Shown: one piece after another, positions 26,034-35,084 of the stretch
Position numbering within the stretch: the stretch's first letter is position 1
Layout: each line of letters starts with the position of its first letter
Assembly (NCBI GenBank): GCA_016713405.1
Contig: JADJPF010000003.1
Coordinates: 186,001-250,000 of the forward strand
Direction: 5' to 3'
DNA length: 64,000 bases
Origin: Blastocatellia bacterium
GTDB taxonomy: Bacteria > Acidobacteriota > Blastocatellia > Chloracidobacteriales > JADJPF01
Notes under the pieces: model-generated
Databases searched by the model: none
Seen by the model: the letters and a program-made list of their open reading frames with translations, nothing else
Told to the model about the DNA's origin: nothing
Made by a program: the position numbers and the translations under genes

Positions 26034-28697
26034 TTATAAATTAGCCATAGTTGCTCTGATGGTTTCACATTGATTTGTTAAATCTTCTACTCTGCTACGT
26101 GCTTGAGCAACTACATCTGCTTGAGCTTTTTCAACAAAGCTTGGATTAGACAAACGTTGAGAAAGCTTTTCAATTTCTGACTCCATTTTTGCTAACTCTT
26201 TCTTTAGACGATCCCGTTCTTTATCAAGATCGATCAATCCTTCCAATGGGATCGAGATCTCAATCCCTGTGATCACAGCACGAGCAGAAAATTTTTCTAC
26301 CAGCAGATCAGATCTGATCTCGATCGCTTTTACTCTAGCTAGTCGTTTGATCGCGTCTTCACTCTCTACGATCACCTTTTGCAAAGCTTCATCCTTGATC
26401 CCAAGCTTGATCGTCAAGAACTCACTTACAGGTAAATTCATTTCTGATCTTACGCTTCTGATCTTAGTGATCAACGCGATCACATTTTGCATTTCTGCTT
26501 CGATCTGATCGTTGATCATTTCACGATCAGCTTCGGGAAATGCTACAAGTGAGATCGATTCCCCTTCGTGTGGTAGTCTTTGCCAAAGTTCTTCTGTGAT
26601 GTATGGCATAACTGGATGTAGCAAGCGCAAAGACTTCTCTAAAACATACATAATTCTTTGACGGGCAAGTATAACTTCTGGAGTCGTCTCTTTAGCTGCT
26701 ACTAACACTTTTGCAAGTTCAATATACCAATCGCAAAAATCACTCCAAAAGAAGTGATAAAGTGTTTGTGTAACATCATAAAACCTAAATTGATCTAAAG
26801 CTTTGTTAGTGTCTTCAATTGCACGGTTTAAGCGCGACAAAATCCAACGGTCGTAACGGGAAGGATCCGTTCCAAAAGCTTCTGCATTAAATTCAGTTTC
26901 GCCCAAGTTCATCATCACAAAACGGGAAGCATTCCAAATTTTATTAACAAAATTGCGTGCAGCTTCCATTTTTGGATATTCGCGGACATCAGCACCTTTT
27001 TTAACTTCTTGTAGGTCTACATCTGCGCCACCTGTAACAGAACTAGCTAAAGTAAAGCGCACTGCATCCGTGCCATAGCGGTCAAAAACATCTAGCGGGT
27101 CAATTACATTACCTTTCATTTTTGACATCTTTTCACCATCAACACGAACTAGACCAGTAATATAAACCCTACGGAATGGGACATCTCCCATAAACTTTAG
27201 GCCCATCATCATCATTCTTGCTACCCAAAAGAAAATAATGTCAAATCCTGTAATCATTTCTGTAGTTGGGTAAAAAGTCTTTAAGTCGTCTGTTTCATTA
27301 GGCCAACCCAAAGTAGAAAAAGGCCAAAGTGCCGAAGAAAACCAGGTGTCAAGCACATCTTCATCTTGGCGAATTTCTGTACTTGCACATGTGCTACAAG
27401 TTGTGGGTGTTTCACGTGCAACATTTATATGATTATTTGCACAATACCAAGCAGGTATTCTATGACCCCACCAAAGTTGTCTAGAAATACACCAATCTTG
27501 GATATTTTCTAGCCAATCATAGAAAGTTTTAGTCCAATTTTCAGGAATAAATACCGTCCGACCATCTTGTACAGCTTTAATAGCTTCTTCAGCCATACCT
27601 TTCATTTTTGCAAACCATTGTGTAGAAATCAGCGGCTCAAGCACCGTGTCGCAGCGTTGGCAATGTCCGACTTTGTGGGTGTAATCTTCTACCTTAACCA
27701 ATAGTTCAAGGGCTTCTAGCTTTTCTATGACTAGTTTACGAGCAGCAAAACGGTCTAAACCTGCAAACTCTTCGCCTGCTTCAGCAGTCATTTTTCCATG
27801 TTTATCAATTACAGAAATTTGCGCTAAGTTATGAGTTAGCCCCATCTTAAAGTCATTAGGATCATGTGATGGTGTAACCTTAACGACACCTGTTCCAAAA
27901 TCCATTTCTACAAGCTCATCACAAACAAAAGGTATTTCTCTGCCAACTAATGGTAAAATTGCATACTTACCATGAAAAGCTTTGTATCTTTCATCATTTG
28001 GATGGATTGCAACGCCTGTATCACCAAGCATTGTTTCTGGTCGAGTGGTAGCAACAACAATTTTTTCTTCGCTATCTTTAATTGGGTAAGCAATATGATA
28101 AAGTTTAGCTTTTACTTCTTTTTTTGGTGCTTCCAAATCAGATAAAGCTGTTTGGTCTTTAGGACACCAGTTCACCATATAGGCACCACGATAAATCAAG
28201 CCTTCTTCATAAAGTCGAACAAAGACTTCACGAACAGCTAAAGAAAGCCCATCATCTAAAGTAAAGCGTTCTCTAGTCCAATCACAGCTAGCACCTTCTT
28301 TGCGGATTTGACGTTGAATTGTTCCACCTGCATGTTCTTTCCATTGCCAAACACGGCGTTCAAATTCTTCTCGTCCAAGTTGGGTACGAGTTACTTTTTC
28401 CTCAGCTAAAAGCCGTTTCTCTACAACAATTTGGGTTGAAATGCCTGCGTGATCTGTGCCTGGCAACCAAAGAGCATTATAGCCCTGCATCCGTCGCCAG
28501 CGAGTTAAGCTATCCATCAAGGTATGCTGCAAAGCATGTCCCATATGCAAATAGCCTGTTACATTAGGTGGAGGAATAGAAATACAAAATGATGGTTTTT
28601 CTGATTTAGCTTGAGCAATAAAATAACCCCTGCTTTCCCAAATAGGATACCATTTACTTTCTATTTCTTTTGGTTCATATGTTTTTGGTATTTCCAT
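26034..28697 (-). CDS. valS: Valyl-tRNA synthetase
   Basis: ValS charges tRNA-Val. The 887 residues match bacterial ValS. The PPPNVTGYLHMGHAL segment holds the HIGH signature (as H-M-G-H), the editing (CP1) domain occupies about residues 190-340, GEKMSKMKGNVIDP holds KMSKS, the anticodon-binding domain follows, and a C-terminal coiled coil (LDKERDRLKKELAKMESEIE) ends the protein. The stretch encoding about residues 715-830 uses a strikingly different set of codons, dense in GATC (separate entry), without change in protein quality. nadC, birA and coaX follow on the same strand. Confidence 0.97.
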   Translation of the reverse strand: MEIPKTYEPKEIESKWYPIWESRGYFIAQAKSEKPSFCISIPPPNVTGYLHMGHALQHTLMDSLTRWRRMQGYNALWLPGTDHAGISTQIVVEKRLLAEEKVTRTQLGREEFERRVWQWKEHAGGTIQRQIRKEGASCDWTRERFTLDDGLSLAVREVFVRLYEEGLIYRGAYMVNWCPKDQTALSDLEAPKKEVKAKLYHIAYPIKDSEEKIVVATTRPETMLGDTGVAIHPNDERYKAFHGKYAILPLVGREIPFVCDELVEMDFGTGVVKVTPSHDPNDFKMGLTHNLAQISVIDKHGKMTAEAGEEFAGLDRFAARKLVIEKLEALELLVKVEDYTHKVGHCQRCDTVLEPLISTQWFAKMKGMAEEAIKAVQDGRTVFIPENWTKTFYDWLENIQDWCISRQLWWGHRIPAWYCANNHINVARETPTTCSTCASTEIRQDEDVLDTWFSSALWPFSTLGWPNETDDLKTFYPTTEMITGFDIIFFWVARMMMMGLKFMGDVPFRRVYITGLVRVDGEKMSKMKGNVIDPLDVFDRYGTDAVRFTLASSVTGGADVDLQEVKKGADVREYPKMEAARNFVNKIWNASRFVMMNLGETEFNAEAFGTDPSRYDRWILSRLNRAIEDTNKALDQFRFYDVTQTLYHFFWSDFCDWYIELAKVLVAAKETTPEVILARQRIMYVLEKSLRLLHPVMPYITEELWQRLPHEGESISLVAFPEADREMINDQIEAEMQNVIALITKIRSVRSEMNLPVSEFLTIKLGIKDEALQKVIVESEDAIKRLARVKAIEIRSDLLVEKFSARAVITGIEISIPLEGLIDLDKERDRLKKELAKMESEIEKLSQRLSNPSFVEKAQADVVAQARSRVEDLTNQCETIRATMANL
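26210..26556. other. GATC island inside valS
   Basis: Twenty-three GATC sites lie in 347 bases, against about one expected per 300 bases at this base composition; density falls to background on both sides. The protein is ordinary ValS. On the coding strand 16 of 17 isoleucine codons here are ATC and are preceded by a codon ending in G (GTG, TTG, AAG, GCG, GGG, GAG, TCG), while the start of valS uses ATA and ATT. It includes a 16-base palindrome at 26305-26320 and an inverted pair at 26505-26512/26523-26530. Confidence 0.9.
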
Positions 28698-29188
28698 AAA
28701 TTATTATTTTGACCTTATTTATATGGTATAGAATGAAATTTTGTAGAAAAGGCAATTTAACCATAAAAAGCAAAAAGCGGACAGTAGAAAAAAGCAGATT
28801 TATTGCTTATCTTCGACTACGCGCTTTTGATGTTATGGTTGCTCAAGACGATTATTTGCTTTCCAAATAAAGGCGCAATTTATCCTATAAATGAAGTGCT
28901 AGGCATTCTTGGGAGCTTTTAATTTAAATAAATAGCTTAGCAGCATTAGAAGAAACATGAGAAGACAAATATTGCATAACTTCTTTCTGCATAGTTTCAA
29001 TTTCAGAAATATAACTGCTAACAAGAAGTAGGAAACTCTTTAGGTCTAGCAGTTACTTTTTTTGATATTTTACTTTATTACTTAATATCTAACACTGCCG
29101 CGATTCATCCACACGACTCGCATTCGTGGGCTTTCTCGCGGAAGATTTTTAGGTAAGCTATCAACATTTCTCAGTTACAGTTTTTAGC
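28698..29188. other. Intergenic gap with a decayed coding fragment
   Basis: A 491-base gap upstream of valS. On the minus strand 28924-29075 reads as a plausible protein fragment (KKVTARPKEFPTS, then after a one-base shift VSSYISEIETMQKEVMQYLS and SSNAAKLFI, stop), with no start codon, so it looks like a gene remnant. The family is not recognised. The valS promoter should lie near 28700-28760. Confidence 0.35.
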
Positions 29189-30109
29189 TTAATTAGCTTG
29201 TATATTTTTTACAGTATAACCCTTTGTAGGAGGGTTATGCCAATAAACCCTATTTGCCTTTAGTGCTTCAAGTTCTCGCTCATTCTCGCTCATTATGGTT
29301 TTGATCTCTTTTGCGGTCAGGTTCTGCAACAAACTCAAAACTGGTGTTACGTCATGATAGCCAATCATCACGCTACCATCTTCAAACTCATAGATGATAT
29401 CAGCACCTAGTAACAGTGCGATTTTGAGCATAGGTGTGTTTTTATGGGTTACGGCAAAAAAGACTTTCTGCCCAAATAGATATGCGTGGTGAAGCATGAA
29501 ACGGTATAGGTATAGTACTGGTTCCAGACCTGTGCGCGCTTTTGGTACTAACCCGCCCGACAAACCGTAAAAAACTTCACCCCTAATTCCATGTGTATAG
29601 CAGTACTCATCAAGTGCTGCATATACTTGTGTGTGTAGGTACTCACTCTTTATCTCAGGGTTATAGCAATCGCTCATCGCACGCTCGGCAACCTCTGCAC
29701 AATCAAGCAACAGTCCTATTGAGAAGCCAGTGATCTGTGTGTAGCTATGGTGAAGAAAGAGAAAGGCTTGATGTTGTTGCATCCTATCAAGGATCTCTTG
29801 CACAAGTGACGTATCTATCAAACAACTAGCAAGTTCTGCACCACAGTCACAGAGGGGTTGAATCATATGCTCGTACTCAGCAAAGCTAAAACGCTTGCCA
29901 TAACCTTCGGCTGTGCAGTAGTAAGCCAAACGCCATTCTTCACCGCCAAAGATTTCAGAATAACATTCTTCAATTTCCTGTATTTTATCTAGTGCCTCTT
30001 GATAACTAGTGGATCTTATATTTGTTGGTGACGCAACTAGCTCTTGCCCAAGTTGGTAAATTGGGAAATCTTGCACACGCTGTTTAATTTTCAGATAGCC
30101 ACTATTCAT
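29189..30109 (-). CDS. Protein of unknown function, foreign base composition
   Basis: A 306-residue soluble protein without a domain I recognise. It is rich in Cys, Tyr and Glu (LAYYCTAEGYGKRFSFAEYE, LCDCGAELASCLID). The last third (VFFAVTHKNTPMLKIALLLG then ADIIYEFEDGSVMIGYHD) is somewhat like the end of acyl-CoA N-acyltransferase folds, but that is only a suggestion. The G+C is clearly higher than in the neighbouring genes, with codons such as CTG, CGC and GGC more common, and the gene lies next to remnants, which suggests recent transfer. Confidence 0.6.
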   Translation of the reverse strand: MNSGYLKIKQRVQDFPIYQLGQELVASPTNIRSTSYQEALDKIQEIEECYSEIFGGEEWRLAYYCTAEGYGKRFSFAEYEHMIQPLCDCGAELASCLIDTSLVQEILDRMQQHQAFLFLHHSYTQITGFSIGLLLDCAEVAERAMSDCYNPEIKSEYLHTQVYAALDEYCYTHGIRGEVFYGLSGGLVPKARTGLEPVLYLYRFMLHHAYLFGQKVFFAVTHKNTPMLKIALLLGADIIYEFEDGSVMIGYHDVTPVLSLLQNLTAKEIKTIMSENERELEALKANRVYWHNPPTKGYTVKNIQAN

Positions 30110-30171
30110 TTTTCTACCCCTTATTAGTTTTATAAATTTGTTAAGTAAGGCGTAAAAGTTTTAAAAAGTGG

Positions 30172-30378
30172 TCAACAAAAATTCCGAGAACTTAAAAAAC
30201 TGAAAGAAAGTTGAACTGATTCAGGTTGCTTGGACAATTGATTAGGCTCAACCCAATCAGGAGAATCATCAGGAAAATAAAAGATAGTGTTATGAGTAGA
30301 AGACCAAATCTTCCAAAGCAAGAGTTCTTCCCTACAATTGTCATATTTTAGTGGATCAGAGCCAAATTTAGCCATCAT
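30172..30378 (-). CDS. Short open frame, possible gene fragment
   Basis: Encodes up to 68 residues (MMAKFGSDPLKYDNCREELL then WKIWSSTHNTIFYFPDDSPD). The frame stays open upstream of the ATG back to the end of the next gene without another start codon, and no ribosome binding site is seen, so it may be the tail of a decayed gene. No family recognised. Confidence 0.3.
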   Translation of the reverse strand: MMAKFGSDPLKYDNCREELLLWKIWSSTHNTIFYFPDDSPDWVEPNQLSKQPESVQLSFSFLSSRNFC

Positions 30379-30448
30379 TTTGGCTCTAAAAGAAAGCTTG
30401 CTAAAAATAACTTCTCCAAAAAAGAATGCTAACTGAGAAACTACTCCT

Positions 30449-30925
30449 CTAGCTCTTAGAATTTTTATTAATAAACTTTTCTAAATTATCACTAGCCTGC
30501 TTTCTGATAGCTGCTTGAACAGGTGGAAACCATCCCAATATCTTCCCTTTTATTCCTAGTGCCATAGCAGCCCAAGCCCATAAATCAAAGCTATCCGTAT
30601 GTTTAACTATCTTTCCTTGCTTAAACTGGAAAACTGCGTCAATTTTATTATGGACTTTATTCCCAGTTTGGCTAAAAGTATAAAAAGCTTCCCAATGAGC
30701 TTTGCCTTCGTTATCGTCAGCTTTTATAGCACTAGTTTTAATTTCTAAGTCTGCTGCTCGCTCACAAAGCATTTGCCACATAGCTTTAGCTCTTTCACCC
30801 TTCAAGCCAATAAAAACAGCATCAGAAAATTCTATATCCTGGTGATAGCATTCATTCATCCCTTTATAATCACGTTTTTGGAAACATTGATAAAATTTTT
30901 CAATTAATTTTTCATTTGGGTGCAT
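30449..30925 (-). CDS. SnoaL/NTF2-like protein
   Basis: A 158-residue NTF2-like protein of the SnoaL-like group: EKLIEKFYQCFQKRDYKGMN then ECYHQDIEFSDAVFIGLKGE at the start, HWEAFYTFSQTGNKVHNKID in the middle and GKIVKHTDSFDLWAWAAMAL before a hydrophobic C-terminus. This ketosteroid-isomerase-type fold is common in small orphan enzymes; substrate unknown. The ATG is preceded by GGAGG five bases upstream; an earlier start would include that site. Confidence 0.8.
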   Translation of the reverse strand: MHPNEKLIEKFYQCFQKRDYKGMNECYHQDIEFSDAVFIGLKGERAKAMWQMLCERAADLEIKTSAIKADDNEGKAHWEAFYTFSQTGNKVHNKIDAVFQFKQGKIVKHTDSFDLWAWAAMALGIKGKILGWFPPVQAAIRKQASDNLEKFINKNSKS

Positions 30926-31049
30926 TTTGCCTCCTAGAGTCAATTAACATCAAAACTAGCAAAAATTGTTGGGGTTAATTATTAACACTTTGTTATTATT
31001 GCAAAAATATCTGCCACCAAGTAAGCTAAATGTCAGGTCATAAAAATCC

Positions 31050-31726
31050 GTGAAATTTCTTTATCTTGTTTTTATTGGAATAATTAACATTTTTTATAGC
31101 CTAGGTCTATCACTAATTGAATTAGTACTTTTTGGTAAATATTTTTGGTGGTGGAAACTTCACGGACTACTATTTTTTTCTTACCTAAGCGATGGCCCTT
31201 ATTTAATCACTAAACGAGAAGGTAAACGCGCACCTGTACTAGCTCAAAATCTAATTTATGGGGAAACTCCTTGCTTAACTATAAAAAAATACTTGAAGAA
31301 GCCAACATCCAACCTACAGACCATTTTGTTGACTTAGGTTGTGGTCGTGGCCTTATTACCATTTTTGTTAACCTTTATTTCCAAATCCCTACAACAGGTG
31401 TAGAAATAATTCCAACTTTTATCAGACGGGCGCAAGTAATAAGTAAAACTCTAGGTTTAACTAAAGTTCGCTTTATTAAAGAAAATCTTTCTTGGGTAAC
31501 GCTTGAGCAAGTAGGGCGAGGAACAATTTTTTATTTAGCTGGAACAACTTTTCAAGAGGAATTGCTTGCTAAAATCACAAACAGATTAGAGTTATTGCCT
31601 GTAGGAATAAAACTTATTACCTTATCAGACTCAATTATTTCACCACATTTTAAGTTAATAAAAGTAAGTGAGTATTATTTTTCATGGGGAAAGACCGAAG
31701 TATATTTTCATGAAAAAGTTAGTTAA
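31050..31726 (+). pseudogene. Class I SAM methyltransferase, single-base frameshift
   Basis: The first frame gives an N-terminal membrane helix (FLYLVFIGIINIFYSLGLSL) and REGKRAPVLAQNLIYGETP; after the A7 run at 31283-31289 the next frame continues with KKILEEANIQPTDHFVDLGC, GCGRGLITIF (SAM motif I), VEIIPTFIRRAQ (motif II acidic residue) and a complete C-terminus ending at 31726. One or two A residues missing from the run would restore a protein of about 226 residues. A7 is also a sequence that can cause transcriptional slippage, so the gene might still be expressed. Membrane-anchored methyltransferase; substrate unknown. Confidence 0.75.
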
Positions 31727-31834
31727 TAGCTTAGTAGACGATAGGTTGAGCAAAAAGTTATTAATGTGATATAACAAAATATCCTTGATTAAAGCACATT
31801 AAAACCATTTAAGAAGTTTTGGAGAGTTATTTTA

Positions 31835-32868
31835 ATGACAGCAAAAATTAATAAAGTTTTGCCTGCTGCGGCAGTACCTGCGGGGAAGTTATTATAAGTT
31901 GTGAAAACTTTGACGCTTCTAACTTTCGTATTTGCAAAGCTTTATTTGGTAGCAGCCAAGGACGAATAATTAGCGCGTCTACTAAACGTGTAATTGTTGC
32001 TGCACCAGAAGCACAACAACTAGAAGATTGTGTGTCAGGTCTTAAACTTTGTGTTGGAAATCAAGAAAGTAACACGGTTGATTTTAAGTTAGGTGAAAAA
32101 CTAGCCGACAGCCTCCATCCTGTAACCAACCCAGCATTTGACCCAGACACGGGAAATATTTATGCAACGCTTTCTGGTTCTCGTGGTCAAAAAGTTCCTG
32201 TGTCAGTTTGGAAAATATCCCCTAAAGGTGAAACTACTCCGTTTCTTTCCAATATAGTAAACCCTACAGGAATTGCTTTTGACCCAGACGGAACAATGTA
32301 TGTTTCTAGCCGACATGACAGCAATGTTTATTGTATTTCTCCTTTTAAGGAAGCAGAACCCTTTGCTAAAAACTTGGGTATTGCTACAGGAATTGCTTTT
32401 GACAAACTAGGTAATCTTTACGTAGGGGATCGTCAAGGAAATGTTTACCAAGTAAGTAAAAAAGGCGTAGTAACAACATTTGCAACCTTAGAGCCAAGTG
32501 TTTCTGCCTATCATTTAGCTTTTGGCCCGGACGATTATTTATATGTAACCGGCCCAACAGCATCAAGCTATGAAAGTATTTCACGCATTAGCCCAACAGG
32601 TGACGCTTCTTTATTTTATAGCGGGCTTGGTCGTCCTCAAGGTTTAGCTTTTGACATAGATGGAAATTTATATGTTGCAGCAAGTCTTTATGGTCATCGT
32701 GGAATAGTAAAAATTACTCCCGATAAACAGTCAGAACTTTTTATTGCTGGTAATTCTTTAGTTGGTCTAGCTTTTGATGATAGCGGACATATCATTACAG
32801 CTAGCACAAGTGAAATCCATAGAGTCGCCCTAGGTATTAAAGGGTATTTAATTTCTAATTTATCTTAA
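31835..32868 (+). pseudogene. IPT/TIG plus NHL-type beta-propeller protein, single-base frameshift
   Basis: From the ATG (GGAGAG upstream) the frame reads INKVLPAAAVPAG and then hits TAA; inserting one G in the run at 31882-31885 continues GEVIISCENFDASNFRICKA then SSQGRIISASTKRVIVAAPE, an IPT/TIG-like beta domain, and runs on to the six-bladed NHL/SGL-type propeller (repeats of the form PTGIAFDPDGTMYVSS, ATGIAFDKLGNLYVGD, PQGLAFDIDGNLYVAA). The corrected product is about 344 residues. No signal peptide is seen. Likely a ligand-binding or lactonase-like propeller; no activity can be assigned. Confidence 0.75.
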
Positions 32869-32872
32869 GCTT

Positions 32873-32902
32873 AACTGGGAGCGCGAGCATCTTGCTCGCA
32901 TG
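32873..32902. repeat. REP-like palindromic repeat, copy 2
   Basis: After TAACTGGGAGC comes a perfect seven-pair stem (GCGAGCA at 32883-32889 with TGCTCGC at 32893-32899, loop TCT). Compared with the copy at 15703 the two differing stem positions are compensatory (G-C to A-T). It lies just after the propeller gene and may also act as its terminator. Confidence 0.65.
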
Positions 32903-33061
32903 TAAATAAAATATTTGCTCTCTTAAAACATAAATAATCATAATTTTCCCACCTTTATACATCTTTATTTAACTTTTTTACTATCAAAACCGTTGAAGTT
33001 GACACTATAAAAACGGCGTGCTACTTTGGCAAGAAGCCAAGTTTTTTTTGAAGGAAAATTT

Positions 33062-33766
33062 ATGAATTTTGATCCTGGCAATTTTATACTTTCTTATGTA
33101 GTTTTTGTTTTTTCTCTTACTTTGCATGAAGTTGGACATGCTTGGACTTCAGAAAAGTTTGGCGATCCTACTTCCCGTTATTTAGGCCGTATTTCTCTAA
33201 ATCCTTTAGTACATATGGATCCTGTTGGTACCGTGCTACTTCCTTTAATTGGAGCTTTAACTGCGCTTCCCGTTATTGGTTGGGCTAAACCTGTGCCGGT
33301 CAATCCGCTACTTTGGCGAGATAAAACTATTGCTAACATCGCAGTTTCTGCTGCTGGCCCGATAGCTAACGTAATTATTGCTATTGGATCTCTATCTATA
33401 TTAAAAATATTGCTTTACCAAGAACTTATTACTTTTAACCTTAATGGTGGACTTACAGAAATATTAATTCCAACAAATCCAAGTCCAATTTATGCAGCAA
33501 TTTGCAAACTATTGCTTTTTGCTTTAATCATAAACATTGCCTTAGCAATATTTAATTTAATTCCTATTCCCCCACTAGATGGTAGCCATATTTTATCAAG
33601 TGTTTTAAGTATTGCTTCGCCTTCGCTTATGGAAATGTACGAAAGTTTAAGACCTTATGGTTTTATGCTTTTAATTTTATTTGTTATTGTAAATGACTCT
33701 TTACATATACTTTCTTCGCTGCTTTTCCCTGTGTTATTTTTGGCACTAAAGTTTTTAGCTCTATAA
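33062..33766 (+). CDS. Site-2 protease family zinc metalloprotease (M50)
   Basis: A 234-residue membrane protease with about five to six helices. The zinc motif is HEVGHAW in helix 1 (about residue 24) and the third ligand lies in NLIPIPPLDGSHIL (about residue 177), the N/L-P-x-P-x-L-D-G motif. This small, PDZ-less group (YwhC/FtsX-neighbour type) cleaves substrates within the membrane; its substrate is unknown. It precedes scpA-scpB-rluB, an order found in many bacteria. The ATG follows AAGGAAA; an upstream start at 33026 is less likely. Confidence 0.92.
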   Translation: MNFDPGNFILSYVVFVFSLTLHEVGHAWTSEKFGDPTSRYLGRISLNPLVHMDPVGTVLLPLIGALTALPVIGWAKPVPVNPLLWRDKTIANIAVSAAGPIANVIIAIGSLSILKILLYQELITFNLNGGLTEILIPTNPSPIYAAICKLLLFALIINIALAIFNLIPIPPLDGSHILSSVLSIASPSLMEMYESLRPYGFMLLILFVIVNDSLHILSSLLFPVLFLALKFLAL

Positions 33767-33795
33767 AGTAATTTTTTAGGAGAAGTTTATCTGCT

Positions 33796-34578
33796 GTGTC
33801 TCTATCTCTAGTAAATGATCTTAATGCCTTTTCAAACACCCCTTATAAAATTAAGTTAGATATTTTTGAAGGGCCGCTAGACTTACTTCTTTACTTAATA
33901 AAAAAAGAAGAACTTGATATTTATGATATTCCTATTGCACATATTACCGAAGAATATCTAAAGTATATCCAGCTAATGCAAGAGCTAGATATTGATTTAG
34001 CTAGTGAGTTTTTGGTAATGGCAGCAACCTTAATTCATATTAAATCTAAAATGCTCCTTCCTGTTATTAATGAGAGTAGCGAGCTAGAAAACCTAGAAGA
34101 CCCCCGCCAAGAGCTAGTTAAACAACTTTTAGAGCATAAAAAATTTAAGTCTGCTGCTGAAATGCTTTGGTCACGTGTACAAGTTGAACAAAATGTTTTT
34201 GTCCGTGCTGCAATAGAAACCGACTCAGAAAATCCAGAAGTTGCAGCTACCGTGTTTGACCTAGTTTCAGCTTTTCAAAAAATCCTGACTCGGCGTAAAG
34301 AACAAATTGCAGTAGAAATAGCTAATGATAAACTTACACTAGCACAAAAAATTGTGGAAATTAAATCTTTACTTAAAAACCATTTGCAGATTAATGTTAC
34401 TAACTTAATGGAAGCAGCCCTTTCAAAAGCGGAAATTATTATTATATTTCTAGCTATACTTGAATTAGTAAAAGAGTCCGTTATAGGATTGATGCAAACA
34501 GAGACATTTGGAGAAATTATTGCTACTAGAATAGATATAAAGAAATATGACTCGCTCGCAACTCAAGCCAATAATTGA
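33796..34578 (+). CDS. scpA: Segregation and condensation protein A
   Basis: ScpA is the kleisin of the bacterial condensin SMC-ScpAB and works in chromosome segregation. The 260 residues fit. The N-terminal SMC-neck-binding helix is seen in KLDIFEGPLDLLLYLIKKEE and DIPIAHITEEYLKYI, followed by LASEFLVMAATLIHIKSKML; the C-terminal winged helix is in EAALSKAEIIIIFLAILELV. The start is GTG with AGGAG about 14 bases upstream, rather far. The end overlaps scpB by 32 bases, which implies coupled translation. Confidence 0.95.
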   Translation: MSLSLVNDLNAFSNTPYKIKLDIFEGPLDLLLYLIKKEELDIYDIPIAHITEEYLKYIQLMQELDIDLASEFLVMAATLIHIKSKMLLPVINESSELENLEDPRQELVKQLLEHKKFKSAAEMLWSRVQVEQNVFVRAAIETDSENPEVAATVFDLVSAFQKILTRRKEQIAVEIANDKLTLAQKIVEIKSLLKNHLQINVTNLMEAALSKAEIIIIFLAILELVKESVIGLMQTETFGEIIATRIDIKKYDSLATQANN

Positions 34579-35080
34579 AGCTCTAATCTTTGTTGCTGAT
34601 CAACCAATCCAACTTAAAGAGATTTGTCAGGTATTTCCAGCAGAAGACCCTCAAGAAATCCAGCAATCACTCTTAGAACTAGTTGAGGAATTTAATTCCC
34701 GTGCTAGCGGTTTGGAGATTCGGGAAATTGCTAACGGTTGGCGTATTAGTACCCGCCCTTTTTATCATGAGGCTATAAGGAGCTACTTAAAGGCTAAACC
34801 TTCGGCTAAATTAAGTTTAGCTGCACTAGAAACTTTGGCTGTTATCGCCTATAAACAGCCTGTAACAATACCTGAGATTTTAGAAATTCGGGGTGTCAGT
34901 TCTTCATCAGCAATAAAGACTTTATTAGATCGTCGGCTGATAGTCCCCAAAGGGCGAAAAGATTGTGTCGGTCGCCCAATTATGTACGGCACATCGAAAG
35001 AATTTTTGATCCAATTTGGCCTCAAAGACCTTTCAGAACTACCAAACATTGAAGATTTTGAAGAATTAATAGCAAATTAA
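34547..35080 (+). CDS. scpB: Segregation and condensation protein B
   Basis: ScpB is the KITE subunit that binds ScpA in the SMC complex. The 177 residues fit. Two winged-helix domains are seen: IIEALIFVADQPIQLKEICQ at the start and KLSLAALETLAVIAYKQPVT, EILEIRGVSSSSAIKTLLDR, LIVPKGRKDCVGRPIMYGTS at the second. It overlaps scpA and ends four bases before rluB, so three genes are one unit. Confidence 0.95.
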   Translation: MTRSQLKPIIEALIFVADQPIQLKEICQVFPAEDPQEIQQSLLELVEEFNSRASGLEIREIANGWRISTRPFYHEAIRSYLKAKPSAKLSLAALETLAVIAYKQPVTIPEILEIRGVSSSSAIKTLLDRRLIVPKGRKDCVGRPIMYGTSKEFLIQFGLKDLSELPNIEDFEELIAN

Positions 35081-35084
35081 ATTT

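Noticed and set aside
26210..26556. Horizontal transfer of a valS segment as the only cause of the GATC island
   Set aside because: The excess is specific to GATC and is shared, with an exact 14-mer, by an intergenic region, which simple gene conversion of valS does not explain; it is kept as a test in the finding.
28698..29188. tRNA or other RNA gene in the gap upstream of valS (including a T-box leader)
   Set aside because: No cloverleaf arms, T-box consensus or specifier loop could be found by eye.
31271..31300. Programmed ribosomal frameshift at the A7 run of the methyltransferase
   Set aside because: Five other genes show the same sort of one-base loss in homopolymers, so an error is simpler; kept only as a side possibility.
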